A stretch of 59,698 nucleotides of DNA from Deltaproteobacteria bacterium (GCA_025361065.1 JANYAY010000169.1:1-59698); one strand, 5' to 3'. Counted from the stretch's first letter, positions 40,131 to 49,442 are shown. Notes: a model not told the origin generated them from the sequence alone. Made by a program: numbers and translations.

Positions 40131-41300
40131 CTATTGTTTAAATTCCTTTTCTATTCGCCCCATAGCCTCTGCCAGGCGATCATCCGGAACCGTCAGCGAT
40201 ATGCGCACAAAGCCTTCGCCATATTGGCCATAGGCGGTACCGGAAGCAACAACAACGGCTGTTTTATCAAACAGGCGATTGGTGAACTCGAGCGATGTCA
40301 TGCCTTTCGGCACCGGCACCCACAAATAAAATGTCCCGCGGGGCGGATTAAAGTCAATGCCGATTTTCTTCAGCGTTTTGAGCACCAGTTCCCGGCGCGA
40401 TCCATAAACCGCCAGCATTTTTTCGATAAAGGGCGCCTCATTGCGCAGAGCTTGAATACCCGCATATTGAATAGGATTAAAAATCCCGGAATCAGTGTTT
40501 TCTTTTACTTTGCTGATGGCCGCAATCAAATCGGGATTGCCGCAGGCCAGCCCGATCCGCCAGCCGCACATATTAAACGGTTTGGATAATGAATTGAGCT
40601 CCACACCCACATCTTTCGCCCCTTGCGCCATCAGAAAACTGATGCGGGGCTGCCCGGAAAATAAAATTTCGCTATAGGGATTATCATAGCAGATGGCAAT
40701 GTCCGACGCCTTGGCAAAAGCCACGAGCTTATTGAGAAACTCCAGAGTCGCGCAGGCGCCGGTTGGATTATTCGGATAATTAAGAAACATCGCCTTGGCC
40801 TTTTTGACAATATCCGTGGGAATATCTTCCAATACCGGAAGATAATTATTTTGCGGCAGAATAGGAACATTGTAAGGAATGCCTTCACCCATAAGAATGC
40901 TTGCCCGGTAGGCCGGATAGCCTGGATCGGTCATCAACACGGTATCCCCGGGGTTGACCCGCGCCATGATAAAATGATGGCAGCCTTCTTTTGATCCGAT
41001 TAATCCCAGAATTTCATTTTCCGGATTCAAACTGACACCGTATCTTGTTTGATACCAGGCGGCGATTTCCTTTCGATAAAGGAGCATTCCTTTTTCTTCA
41101 TCCGTCGGATACCGGTGATTTAAAGGATCTCGCGCTGTAGCGCATAATTCATCGATAATAGAATCCGGTGTTGCTTCGATGGGATCGCCAATTGCCAGCG
41201 AAATGACATCAACTCCATCAGCCTTGGCTTTACTGATTTTTTTTCTGAGCTCCATAAACAAATATGGCGGAATCTTCGCCAAACGCTCCGCAGTCTGCAA
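40131..41300 (-). CDS. dapL: LL-diaminopimelate aminotransferase (class I/II aminotransferase)
   Basis: 389 aa. PLP enzyme converting tetrahydrodipicolinate plus glutamate to LL-diaminopimelate in lysine and peptidoglycan synthesis. Fold type I motifs are VISLAIGDPIEATPDS, GSKEGCHHFIMARVNPGD, MTDPGYPAYR, FLNYPNNPTGA, CYDNPYSEI, SLSKPFNMCGWRIG (Schiff-base lysine) and VRISLTVPDDRL. The dapF gene lies 46 bp upstream on the same strand, which supports the DapL assignment over a general aspartate aminotransferase. The start is TTG 41300 behind CAGGAGGTTTACA. Confidence 0.9.
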   Translation of the reverse strand: MQTAERLAKIPPYLFMELRKKISKAKADGVDVISLAIGDPIEATPDSIIDELCATARDPLNHRYPTDEEKGMLLYRKEIAAWYQTRYGVSLNPENEILGLIGSKEGCHHFIMARVNPGDTVLMTDPGYPAYRASILMGEGIPYNVPILPQNNYLPVLEDIPTDIVKKAKAMFLNYPNNPTGACATLEFLNKLVAFAKASDIAICYDNPYSEILFSGQPRISFLMAQGAKDVGVELNSLSKPFNMCGWRIGLACGNPDLIAAISKVKENTDSGIFNPIQYAGIQALRNEAPFIEKMLAVYGSRRELVLKTLKKIGIDFNPPRGTFYLWVPVPKGMTSLEFTNRLFDKTAVVVASGTAYGQYGEGFVRISLTVPDDRLAEAMGRIEKEFKQ

Positions 41301-41346
41301 TGTAAACCTCCTGTTTAATGAAAATTAATAGCTTGCAACGCAAATA

Positions 41347-42165
41347 TTATTTGTACGCTTCTGCAAAAAGAAAACCCTGATAGACCATTTTTACTTTGCC
41401 TTCAAGATAAATTTCCCGGAAGCCTTCATCTTTCCGGTCATAATAAATACGCAGCGTTTCCCCGCTTTGCACCAAAACATCAACCGGTGATACAACCAGA
41501 CCTCTTTGGGCTGCTGCCAAAACTGCCGCGACCATACCGGTGCCGCAAGCCAGTGTCTCATCTTCCACGCCGCGCTCATATGTGCGCAACTGAATTTTCT
41601 GCGGCGCAAGAACGGTGGCAAAGTCAGCATTCGTTCCCTGGGGCGCATAATGTTTAGAGAAGCGGATCTTGCGTCCCCATTCGGCTACGGGGAAAGATTG
41701 TAAATTATCCACGAAGGCAACGGCATGGGGAACGCCGGTGTTGACGCTGTCCAAAAGAAAAATCCGGCCGTCGACATCAATCTTTTCCCCTAATTTGACC
41801 TCCGAGGGGTCGGTCAATTTCACCTTTACCACATCATCGTTAACTTCTGCGCTGATTATACCGGCCATCGTTTCAAATGACATTTTCTTCCCGGCAATGC
41901 CTTTGTGATAAGCATAACGCGCCACACAACGGCTGCCATTGCCGCACATTTCCGCATTGCTGCCGTCAGAGTTAAAAAATTGCCATTTAAAGTCGACACA
42001 CGCCGATGGTTCAATTAAAAAAAGCCCGTCTGCCCCGACGGATAATTTGTGCCGGCAAACCTTTTGCACGAACTGCCGAATATCACCCACATCTAAAGAT
42101 AAATCACGATTATCGATAATAATAAAATCATTGCCGCTGCCGCTCATTTTATAAAATTCAATCAT
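41347..42165 (-). CDS. dapF: Diaminopimelate epimerase
   Basis: 272 aa. Interconverts LL- and meso-diaminopimelate. Both catalytic cysteines are present: MCGNGSRCVARYAY and LACGTGMVAAVLAA. Other motifs are FYKMSGSGNDFIIIDNRD at the start, GADGLFLIEPS, FNSDGSNAE, TGVPHAVAFVD and FATVLAPQKIQLRTYERGVE. Full length for the family. Lies between an acyltransferase gene (12 bp upstream) and dapL (46 bp downstream) in one operon. Confidence 0.97.
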   Translation of the reverse strand: MIEFYKMSGSGNDFIIIDNRDLSLDVGDIRQFVQKVCRHKLSVGADGLFLIEPSACVDFKWQFFNSDGSNAEMCGNGSRCVARYAYHKGIAGKKMSFETMAGIISAEVNDDVVKVKLTDPSEVKLGEKIDVDGRIFLLDSVNTGVPHAVAFVDNLQSFPVAEWGRKIRFSKHYAPQGTNADFATVLAPQKIQLRTYERGVEDETLACGTGMVAAVLAAAQRGLVVSPVDVLVQSGETLRIYYDRKDEGFREIYLEGKVKMVYQGFLFAEAYK

Positions 42166-42177
42166 CTTTGCTTCCGT

Positions 42178-43068
42178 TTACTTCAGCAACGCCTGGATCT
42201 GCAAATCCTTTTCCTGCCATAACTGCTGCACCCATTTTTGAAATTCGGCACGATAGGCCTCATCGCCCTCGTAATCGCCGTGCAGAAGTTGTGGCGGCAC
42301 CTCTACTTGCTCGAAACGCACAATAATCCTTTTGACCTTGCCGCAAAGAAACTCCCATAATGTTGGAATACCGTCGGGGTAAACGATGGTGATATTCAGC
42401 AGACAATGGAACTTGTCACCCAGCGCATCGAGCGCCAGGGCGATGCCGCCGGCTTTCGGGCGCAGCAGATAGCGGTAAGGAGACTTTTGCCGGTCGTGTT
42501 TAGATTTAGTAAAGCGTGTACCTTCCAGAAAATTCATTACGCCGGTCGGTCTATGGGCAAACTTTTCGCAGGCCTTACGCGTTATTTCTAAATCCTTACC
42601 CTTCTGCCCGGGATGCTTTTTCAAGTATTCGGCACTATGCCGGTGCAGAAAAGGAAAATCCAGCGCCCACCAGGCTATACCCATGATCGGCACCCAAATC
42701 AGCTCACTTTTCATAAAAAACTTCATCAAAGGAATGCGGCGATTGAGCAAATGCTGCATCACAAAAATATCCACCCAGGACTGGTGATTGCTGCTGATCA
42801 GATACCAGCCGTGATAATCCAAACTTGTCAGACCTTCTACATCCCACTGAGTATTCTGGGTCAGACGCATCCACAAACTATTACACGCTATCCAATTTTC
42901 CGCAAACCACAGTAAAATTACATCAAACAGACGGCGCAATGGCGGCAGCGGCAGGAGAAATTTGAGGATGGAAACTACAAACACCAGCGTTGGCCAAAAC
43001 ACAACATTCAGAATTAAAAGCAGTAAAGCTATGATCCCCACCAGCAGGGACGGCAGAAAATTTAACAT
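42178..43068 (-). CDS. PlsC-like lysophosphatidate acyltransferase (YihG type)
   Basis: 296 aa from ATG 43068 (AGGAAAAAAT upstream); the frame is open to 43131. An N-terminal membrane helix pair (LNFLPSLLVGIIALLLLILN) precedes the acyltransferase domain with the catalytic ISSNHQSWVDIFV (HX4D), LKSEL-like KFFMKSELIWVPIMG and NFLEGTRFTKSKH (acceptor binding). C-terminal NITIVYPDGIPTLWEFL fits the YihG/LCLAT1 branch. It esterifies glycerophospholipid at the inner membrane. First gene of the run ending with ychF. Confidence 0.88.
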   Translation of the reverse strand: MLNFLPSLLVGIIALLLLILNVVFWPTLVFVVSILKFLLPLPPLRRLFDVILLWFAENWIACNSLWMRLTQNTQWDVEGLTSLDYHGWYLISSNHQSWVDIFVMQHLLNRRIPLMKFFMKSELIWVPIMGIAWWALDFPFLHRHSAEYLKKHPGQKGKDLEITRKACEKFAHRPTGVMNFLEGTRFTKSKHDRQKSPYRYLLRPKAGGIALALDALGDKFHCLLNITIVYPDGIPTLWEFLCGKVKRIIVRFEQVEVPPQLLHGDYEGDEAYRAEFQKWVQQLWQEKDLQIQALLK

Positions 43069-43204
43069 ATTTTTTCCTATTATCTCTTTGTTAGTATGAT
43101 GTTTCTTAATTTCCTCTCTCATTTTAGTCAAGCATTCTTTTGTTTAGCACAAAATTGTTCCGGATCACACAGGTTACTTGATATTTAATAGCATGTTATT
43201 CTAT

Positions 43205-43405
43205 TTAATCGTTAAAGGGTAAGGATAATTGTAATAATGATTTGTAGCAGCGGCGGCATGCCGGACGATTGAGCGACCGGGCCTGACAGGCAGAAAGATC
43301 AATAAAGTAGCCGTATTTTTTACACCAATTGTTTTCCCGACCCGGCTGTTCATCAGCGTTGGCAAAATGCCGGCAGTTCTGATCGGGAAGTATAATTTTT
43401 TTCAT
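43205..43405 (-). CDS. Small cysteine-rich protein, possible zinc binder
   Basis: 66 aa from ATG 43405 (the frame starts at 43426). Cysteine spacing NCRHFANADE, NNWCKKYGYFID, SACQARS, ACRRCYKSL suggests a compact metal-binding fold. No recognised family and no clear ribosome site, so it may not be translated. It lies 138 bp beyond the acyltransferase start on the same strand. Confidence 0.5.
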   Translation of the reverse strand: MKKIILPDQNCRHFANADEQPGRENNWCKKYGYFIDLSACQARSLNRPACRRCYKSLLQLSLPFND

Positions 43406-43471
43406 GGGGAAAACCATAAGAACCAACAGCCCAAAAAGTCAACAGGAGAATGGTAATTGTCCCTCCAAAAG

Positions 43472-43502
43472 AAGAGAGCCCCCAGATTCCGGGGGCTCTC
43501 TT
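43472..43502 (-). terminator. Strong GC-rich terminator
   Basis: AAGAGAGCCCCC / GGGGGCTCTCTT, 12-bp stem, 7-nt loop; on the minus strand it is followed by TTTTGG. The nearest upstream minus-strand gene is the desulforedoxin-like gene ending at 43899, separated by repeat B copies. Confidence 0.7.
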
Positions 43503-43550
43503 GATTGGGTAAAATACATCCGGGATCCCGGACAGCTTCGCCCTGCATCC

Positions 43551-43649
43551 GAGACTGTGTCGTAATAGAAAAAGTGCTATCAATAGCGTCATGCCGATGA
43601 ATACCCTAAAGGGCACGCGAATCGGCATCCAGAAGTCGTCACGGAGAAA
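43551..43649. repeat. Family B element, divergent partial copy 4a
   Basis: Begins GAGACTGTGTCGTAATAG, has a core CATGCCGATGAATACC with CGAATCGGCATCCAG as its inverted partner, and is cut by the next element at 43650. Confidence 0.7.
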
Positions 43650-43817
43650 GAGACTGTGTCGCAATAGCAAGAAGCGCTATAAAAGCAGTCATACCGGCGA
43701 AAGCCGGTATCCAGAACTTAATGAAAATACTGGATTCCCCCGTATCGAGTACGGGGCAGGCTCTTCGTCGCGCTTCGCTTGCCCGGAATGACAAAAAAGT
43801 AATTGCGACAAAGTCTC
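43650..43817 (-). repeat. Family B MITE-like element, copy 4b (reverse)
   Basis: Ends GAGACTGTGTCGCAATAG and ATTGCGACAAAGTCTC. The interior ACTGGATTCCCCCGTAT, GGGGCAGGCTCTTCGTCG and CTTGCCCGGAATGAC is the reverse complement of copy 3. Confidence 0.88.
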
Positions 43818-43898
43818 ATCCGCCGGGATCTGCCTGCGGGATCAATTCCACTGACGCTTCAACCGCAACTGCGCTTGTTTTCAGCGAGTGTTATTGAT

Positions 43899-44216
43899 TT
43901 ATTTCTTTGCTGCCTTTTTGACGGCTTTCTTTTTAACTACCGTTTTCGGGACGACTTTCTTTTTGGAAGCGGGCTTTTTAGCAGCCGGCTTGGCCGCTTT
44001 CTTTTTGGCTGCGGGCTTTACTTTTTTTATGGCCGTCTTCTTTTTGGCGGCCACCGCCGCGATCGGATTTTTCTTCGGAGCTGCAGGTCCTTTATTCACC
44101 ATGGGTTCGTCGCAGCAAATAATTTCCGCAACTGCACAACCGCACTCTTCGTCAACAACTACAGTCAACCCACATACTTCACAGTTCAATGCATCTCCGG
44201 TTTTTACCTTAGACAT
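43899..44216 (-). CDS. Desulforedoxin-like domain fused to a lysine/alanine-rich histone H1-like tail
   Basis: 105 aa. Residues 6-39 (TGDALNCEVCGLTVVVDEEC, GCAVAEIICCDEPM) have the CxxC...CC pattern of desulforedoxin, which binds one Fe(Cys)4, with extra cysteines in EECGC. From about 45 on the protein is nearly all Lys, Ala, Pro and Val (PAAPKK, AKPAAKKPASKKK) like histone H1 or AlgP-type tails that bind DNA. ATG 44216 is preceded by GAGGAGGATAAAAA, so it is expressed. A nucleoid-associated iron protein is an inference; no partner gene. The low-complexity tail may vary in length. Confidence 0.82.
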   Translation of the reverse strand: MSKVKTGDALNCEVCGLTVVVDEECGCAVAEIICCDEPMVNKGPAAPKKNPIAAVAAKKKTAIKKVKPAAKKKAAKPAAKKPASKKKVVPKTVVKKKAVKKAAKK

Positions 44217-44409
44217 TTTTTATCCTCCTCGTTGATTGATTTGAATATTTACCCTGCCGTATTCTTGTGAGATCACTTGCAGCCATTCTAATTAAAGATT
44301 ACATAATTTTCAAGCATTGATTAAATTATTTCTTTATATATAATACCGGCCGACAATTTATACAAACTTCTTTACTCAGCATTTACAATATTCGCCGAAA
44401 TGGAGCCGT

Positions 44410-45684
44410 ATGGAAAAAGCACTGATAATCCTGTTTTTGGTTTTATTTGCCGGAAGGTATAGCTTACGTTATGTTTTGCAGCAGCTGAATATCCGGCATT
44501 TGCAAAAGCACGGCAAAGAGGTCCCGCCTGTCTTTCAGGGTATTATTGACAAGGACACATTGACCAAAATGGTGGACTACACGATTGACAATACCACTTT
44601 AGCCGCCAAAGAAAATCTTGTGAATGATTTAGTCGAACTCGCCATTGTACTTCTCTTTCTGCCTGTCCTTGTCACCTTTATTCTGATCTTGAAAATCCCC
44701 TTTATCGTCCAGGCACTGATATTTTTCGGAGTGCTGGCCGCAATCGGCGGGATTACCGGAATGCCTTTTGAGCTTTATTCCACTTTTGTTCTCGAGAAGA
44801 AATATGGCTTTTCGACCATTACCTGGCGTCTGTGGCTTGCCGACCTGGGCAAGTCTTTGGTCCTGTCCATAATTCTTATGGGTATTTTAATCAGTGCCTT
44901 TATGGCGTTTATTTTTTACTTGCCGGCCAGCTGGTGGTTCTGGGCATGGATCTTTTTTACGTTGTTTGAAATTTTACTGCTCTGGATTTATCCGGTGGTC
45001 ATTGCCCCGTTGTTTAACAAATACGACCCCATCGCGGATGAAGCGCTGAAAGGGCAAATTGAGTTGTTGATGGCGAAAGTCGGCCTGAAAGCGCAGGGCA
45101 TTTACCAGGTGGATGAAGGCAAGCGCTCCCGGCATACGAATGCCTATTTTACCGGGATCGGCAAAACCAAGCGCATTGTTTTGTTTGACACACTGCTGGC
45201 ATCTCATACCGCAGAAGAGATATTATCCGTATTGGCGCATGAAATCGGTCACTGGAAAAAGAAACATATCTTGAAGCAGCTGGTCTTCATGATTGCCGCC
45301 TCGCTCGCCTTGCTCTATTTTGTCTATACCGTCGCTTCCGCCCCGGTTCTCTACCGTGCCTTTGGTTTGAGCGCAATGCCGCTTTATGCCGGCCTTTTTC
45401 TGGTCTCGCTCTACCTTAGTTGTCTGGGATTTTTTGCAAGCCCCGCAGGCGCCGCAATTATGCGCCGCTATGAACGGGAAGCAGACAGGACCGCGTTCGA
45501 GTTGACGGGAACTGCCGAACATATGATCTCGGCTCTCAAAAGGCTGGCGAAAGACAATTTAGCTAATTTACATCCGCATCCTTTTTATGTCTGGTTTTAT
45601 TATTCGCATCCGCCACTTTTGGAGCGTATTGCCAGTTTGCAGGCCCTGCAATTAAAAAAGGAGCAACTCTATAAAAACAACTAA
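44410..45684 (+). CDS. M48 family (Ste24-type) membrane zinc protease
   Basis: 424 aa with about six to seven membrane helices. The zinc motif is SVLAHEIGHWKKKH (HExxH) and the third ligand is in YEREADRTAFELTG. N-terminal YSTFVLEKKYGFSTITWRLW and WIYPVVIAPLFNKYDPI are signatures of the Ste24/CAAX-protease-1 branch, as is DEGKRSRHTNAYFTGIG. Bacterial members process or degrade membrane proteins. ATG 44410 follows a weak GGAGCCGT. Divergent from the desulforedoxin-like gene. Confidence 0.93.
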   Translation: MEKALIILFLVLFAGRYSLRYVLQQLNIRHLQKHGKEVPPVFQGIIDKDTLTKMVDYTIDNTTLAAKENLVNDLVELAIVLLFLPVLVTFILILKIPFIVQALIFFGVLAAIGGITGMPFELYSTFVLEKKYGFSTITWRLWLADLGKSLVLSIILMGILISAFMAFIFYLPASWWFWAWIFFTLFEILLLWIYPVVIAPLFNKYDPIADEALKGQIELLMAKVGLKAQGIYQVDEGKRSRHTNAYFTGIGKTKRIVLFDTLLASHTAEEILSVLAHEIGHWKKKHILKQLVFMIAASLALLYFVYTVASAPVLYRAFGLSAMPLYAGLFLVSLYLSCLGFFASPAGAAIMRRYEREADRTAFELTGTAEHMISALKRLAKDNLANLHPHPFYVWFYYSHPPLLERIASLQALQLKKEQLYKNN

Positions 45685-45805
45685 AGTTCATTTTCTGAAA
45701 ATGATGCCTCTGAAAGTCTTCGTCGCCAGCTATACATTTCAGGGAACCAAGCGAAAAAGAGACAATTAAACCTGATTAGCAGAGTGCCCAATAGAGAATT
45801 AGTTT

Positions 45806-45863
45806 AATCCCGCTCACGCGGGATAAGCGTTAATTCTCCGCAGCTTGCTGCGAGGTAGTTGAG
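45806..45863 (+). repeat. Family A repeat, short form, copy 4
   Basis: AATCCCGCTCACGCGGGATA, AGCGTTAATTCTCCGCAGC, TTGCTGCGAGGTAGTTGAG. The next three bases, TTA at 45864, are the TAA stop of the minus-strand gene. Confidence 0.82.
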
Positions 45864-46142
45864 TTATTTTTTAAACAGTGCCGCCAATTTATCTTGAGCG
45901 TCTTGTTTTTCGGTATTTTTGTTGCTTGTTTGCTGGAAGCGGAAAAAATCACAAAAATTGGAGCGGGATTTGTCCAAGACTCTTTCCGCTTGCCTCTCGC
46001 GACAATCATTATAGAGACCGCGCTCATAAAACGTGCAATTCCAACAGCAGTGCAAATCGGCGCCGCAAAAAGGACATAGTTCCCGCCTGCCTACGAAACT
46101 TTCGAATACAATTTCTTTTTTACACTGTTGGCAAATTTTCAT
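45864..46142 (-). CDS. Small conserved zinc-ribbon-like protein
   Basis: 92 aa. MKICQQCKKEI, RRELCPFCGADLHCCWNCTF and YNDCRERQAERVLDKSRSNF then CDFF place eight to nine cysteines in pairs suited to one or two zinc sites; the C-terminus is helical and charged. This short architecture with C..C/C..C and N.C..F.....NDC.E is common in deltaproteobacteria. Function unknown, perhaps a regulator or a domain for protein contacts. Its stop codon abuts repeat A copy 4. Confidence 0.75.
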   Translation of the reverse strand: MKICQQCKKEIVFESFVGRRELCPFCGADLHCCWNCTFYERGLYNDCRERQAERVLDKSRSNFCDFFRFQQTSNKNTEKQDAQDKLAALFKK

Positions 46143-46447
46143 CGGCGCAAAATGTTGATATTACAAAAAATAGTCAATACAAAATCCGCAGTAATTTAAG
46201 TTGGATAAACGCTGATATACCATTTTCCTTGTAATTACAACTGACGAAGTGATAACTTGCAATATCTGTTGCTCACTTACCAAGGATCGGATTCGGCAGG
46301 GAGGAAGCTCTGAAAAGAATTTACAAGCTAGACATTCAGGTTATAATTCCCGAAGCGACGGCGCCCCGGCAAATGGATTCCTCATTATGTTCAGACTTGA
46401 GGCATACAATTGAGATGGCTTTATAGGATATAATAATATCAGGTGTT
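46143..46447. other. Gene-free region upstream of response regulator
   Basis: 305 bp, divergent promoters expected for the zinc-ribbon gene and the response regulator. No clear hexamers, repeats or small ORFs with ribosome sites were seen. Confidence 0.4.
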
Positions 46448-47824
46448 TTGATGAAATCCAATATTTTAGTAATTGACGACGACGCCGTTGCTTGTGAGTT
46501 TCTGCAGGAAGCTCTCTCCCGCGAAGGCTATGCAGTGGTCACTTATACATCCGCCCTGGAAGCCTTGCAGCAGGACCTTTCGAGCTATGATTTGCTGATG
46601 TCTGATATACGTATGCCCGGCATGGACGGATTGCAATTATTGAGTGCCGTGCAAAAAAAATGGCCGAATTTGCCGGTAATTCTGATGACGGCTTATGGAT
46701 CCCTGGAAACCACAATGGAAGCGATAAGTCTCGGCGCCTGGGATTATATCAGCAAGCCCTTTTCTCCGGATGACTGCCGGGCCATTGTCAAAAAGGTTCT
46801 GGAAGTCAGGGAATTACGGGAGCGACGCCTCAAATTGGACTTACCGGAAGCAGGCGAAGGGCCGAAATTGATCGGTTCCTCAGCGGCAATGGTGGAATTT
46901 TATAAACAGATCGCCCGCGTTACCGATGCCCAGGCCAGCGTTTTAGTTGAAGGTGAAAGCGGCACCGGCAAAGAATTAACCGCCCGGTCTCTGCATAATA
47001 TGTCTTCGCGCCGCGACAAGCCTTTTGTCGTGGTTCACTGCGGGGCTATTCCCGATAATTTACTGGAATCCGAGCTCTTCGGCTATGAGAAAGGATCATT
47101 TACCGGAGCCGATCATCAGCACGTAGGATTGCTGGAGTCGGCCCAGGGCGGCACAATTTTTCTCGATGAAATAACCGAAATGTCCACCGCCCTGCAGGGA
47201 AAGTTTTTGCGCTTCATGCAGAATGGCGAAGTCAGAAGAATCGGCGGTCACGATGTGCGCCATGCTGCAGTAAGGGTAGTGGCGGCAGCCAATAAAGATA
47301 TCGATGAAGAAGTGAGCCAGGGCCGTTTCCGTCTTGATTTGCTTTATCGGTTTATTGTGCGGCTGCGCATTCCGCCGTTGCGTGAGCATACGGAAGATAT
47401 TCCGCTGCTCATCGAGTCCATGTTGAAAAAATTCGGTTATCCCGGAGTACGCATTTCTGTGGAAGCTATGGAATTGTTGATGGCCTATTCCTGGCCGGGC
47501 AATGTCCGGGAGGTGGAAAATGTTCTGCAGCAAACGCTGCTTCTTTCACCTTTTGTGGTAGTTTTGCCGGAAAATTTGCCGCAGCGTTTCGCGCGGCAGA
47601 AAGAAAGTAAGGAAAACATAAATCTGCCGGACATGACTCCGCTGGAGGAAGCGGAAAGAGACAAGATTTTGCAGACGATGAAGGCGGTTTCCTGGAATCA
47701 ATCTAAAGCCGCAAATCTTCTGGGCATTGACCGCAAAACATTGCGTCTGAAAATTCGCCGTTATGGTTTGTTGGAGGAAAATCTTCCAACAGGCGCCGGT
47801 TTATCTTCTTTCGAAAACAGTTAG
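46448..47824 (+). CDS. NtrC-family sigma-54-dependent response regulator
   Basis: 458 aa. Receiver domain 5-120 with LVIDDDAVACEF and the phosphorylated Asp in LLMSDIRMPGMDG; AAA+ domain 140-375 with Walker A EGESGTGKE and Walker B GGTIFLDEI; the sigma-54 contact loop reads GSFTGA (a common GAFTGA variant). The C-terminal Fis-type helix-turn-helix is NQSKAANLLGIDRKTLRLKI. It activates sigma-54 promoters when phosphorylated, presumably by the convergent histidine kinase whose gene ends 22 bp away. Targets unknown. Two ATGs (46448 would be TTG/ATG-adjacent, then 46451) are possible starts. Confidence 0.95.
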   Translation: MMKSNILVIDDDAVACEFLQEALSREGYAVVTYTSALEALQQDLSSYDLLMSDIRMPGMDGLQLLSAVQKKWPNLPVILMTAYGSLETTMEAISLGAWDYISKPFSPDDCRAIVKKVLEVRELRERRLKLDLPEAGEGPKLIGSSAAMVEFYKQIARVTDAQASVLVEGESGTGKELTARSLHNMSSRRDKPFVVVHCGAIPDNLLESELFGYEKGSFTGADHQHVGLLESAQGGTIFLDEITEMSTALQGKFLRFMQNGEVRRIGGHDVRHAAVRVVAAANKDIDEEVSQGRFRLDLLYRFIVRLRIPPLREHTEDIPLLIESMLKKFGYPGVRISVEAMELLMAYSWPGNVREVENVLQQTLLLSPFVVVLPENLPQRFARQKESKENINLPDMTPLEEAERDKILQTMKAVSWNQSKAANLLGIDRKTLRLKIRRYGLLEENLPTGAGLSSFENS

Positions 47825-47845
47825 TTTACTTATAAGCCGTCTTAC

Positions 47846-49393
47846 CTAAGGCCGCTCCCCGTCGTCCGATACCGGCAGATAAAGGGTAATGGAAGTTCCC
47901 CCGACCTGTGAACTCTTAATTTCCATTTTACCGCCATGAGCTTTAACAATATCCCGGACAATAGCCAGACCCAGTCCGCGCATGCCCTCGTTCTTGTGTG
48001 AGCTGTAAAATGGTTCGCAGGCCTTATTCAGCATTTCCGGAGACATCCCGGAGCCTGTGTCCCCGACTGTTATTGATACCATCCGCAGTTCCGGCAGGGC
48101 CCGAGCAGTAATAGTTATTTTTCCGCCCGCCGGCATTGCTTCGAGAGAGTTTTGAATAATATTAAACAGAGCTGTCTGGATGCGGTAACGATCGAGATAT
48201 AATGGCGTAATGTTGGCATCAATATCTACATCCATCGTAATATTAGTTTTCTGCATCAGCGGTTCCACTAACGGTAATGTTTCATTTAAGATTTTCTGAA
48301 TGGTCAGAATCTCAAAGTGCGGTTCCGGTAATCGTGTCGCCCGACGGACATTTTGAATAACATTATCCAGCCTTTGAGTCTGCTGAACAATCAGCTGCAG
48401 CTTGTGGGCTACATCCGGCGGCCAGCCTTCCCTCTCCAGCAAAAGATTGGCGAGACCGCCGATGGAATGCAGAGGTGTACCTAAATCGTGGGCAAGATTG
48501 GCAGTTAAATGCCCCAAGGCCGTTAACTGTTTTAAATCATCAACTTGTTTTTGCAGTTGAACTACCTTGAGAGTTTCTTCTTTAACCCGGTATTCCAGAT
48601 GCCTTGTTAAATCCAAATTACTGGCCATTACCTGCTGAATTTCCGTGGCCATCATGTTGAAATGTTCAGCTAACTGCCCCCATTCATCCCGCCGGACAAT
48701 GGGAATACGTTGGACGTATTGTCCCTTTTGGAATTCGTCAATTGTATCAATGATGAGCTGCAGTGGCCTGCCGATAATCCAGCCATAACTTAAGCCCAGT
48801 ACCAGCAGAATAACCAGCAATAAACCGGCACTGCTCAAGATCAGAAGCTGGTTGGCGCGGGCCATAATTTCAGCATTGGCGCGGGAAAAGCCGATGATGG
48901 CTACAACAATGCGGGAATCTTTCGTTTCCCCTGATACCGGATATATCAGACCCAGCGCCGGCCCGCCTTCAGTTGTTATTTTAACATAACGCGGGGTATT
49001 CTTTTCCGTAACCTGGGCAATAATGTTATCCGGCCATTCGTATTGAACGCGACTGGCGCCGGCAATATAATCAACATTGCCGCGACTGACATCGAAAATG
49101 TCTATGCGTGCCAGACGCACATCTGATTGCACATGATCTTTCATTGCGGAATCGAGTGCGGCCAGTCCTCTCTTGGTAGGAAAATTCGAATAAAAGGTGC
49201 TCACCGTTTCGGCTACACCTTCGAGTCTCTTGCCCTGCTGTTCAACAAGGATTCTATCGAGTGCGGTCAGTTGGATAAATCCCCAGATGGCCATAGTTAC
49301 TGCAAGGCCGGCAATGGTTAAAGTGATTAACCTTGCCCGTACGGTAACATTATCATTATACACAACAATGTTATGGAGAAGTTTTTTCAGCAT
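47846..49393 (-). CDS. Sensor histidine kinase
   Basis: 515 aa. Membrane helices at about 22-42 and 190-212 flank a periplasmic sensor domain. HAMP follows (about 213-268), then the DHp domain with the phosphorylated His in TANLAHDLGTPLHSIGGLAN and an ATPase domain (NIIQNSLEAMPAGGKI, GDTGSGMSPEML, RGLGLAIVRDIVKAHGGKME). Convergent with the NtrC-type regulator, so they form a two-component pair although transcribed separately. Signal unknown. Confidence 0.95.
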   Translation of the reverse strand: MLKKLLHNIVVYNDNVTVRARLITLTIAGLAVTMAIWGFIQLTALDRILVEQQGKRLEGVAETVSTFYSNFPTKRGLAALDSAMKDHVQSDVRLARIDIFDVSRGNVDYIAGASRVQYEWPDNIIAQVTEKNTPRYVKITTEGGPALGLIYPVSGETKDSRIVVAIIGFSRANAEIMARANQLLILSSAGLLLVILLVLGLSYGWIIGRPLQLIIDTIDEFQKGQYVQRIPIVRRDEWGQLAEHFNMMATEIQQVMASNLDLTRHLEYRVKEETLKVVQLQKQVDDLKQLTALGHLTANLAHDLGTPLHSIGGLANLLLEREGWPPDVAHKLQLIVQQTQRLDNVIQNVRRATRLPEPHFEILTIQKILNETLPLVEPLMQKTNITMDVDIDANITPLYLDRYRIQTALFNIIQNSLEAMPAGGKITITARALPELRMVSITVGDTGSGMSPEMLNKACEPFYSSHKNEGMRGLGLAIVRDIVKAHGGKMEIKSSQVGGTSITLYLPVSDDGERP

Positions 49394-49442
49394 AAGCGCC
49401 GGTAATATATCAGAAAGAAAAAAAATTAACTAGAAGGGAATA

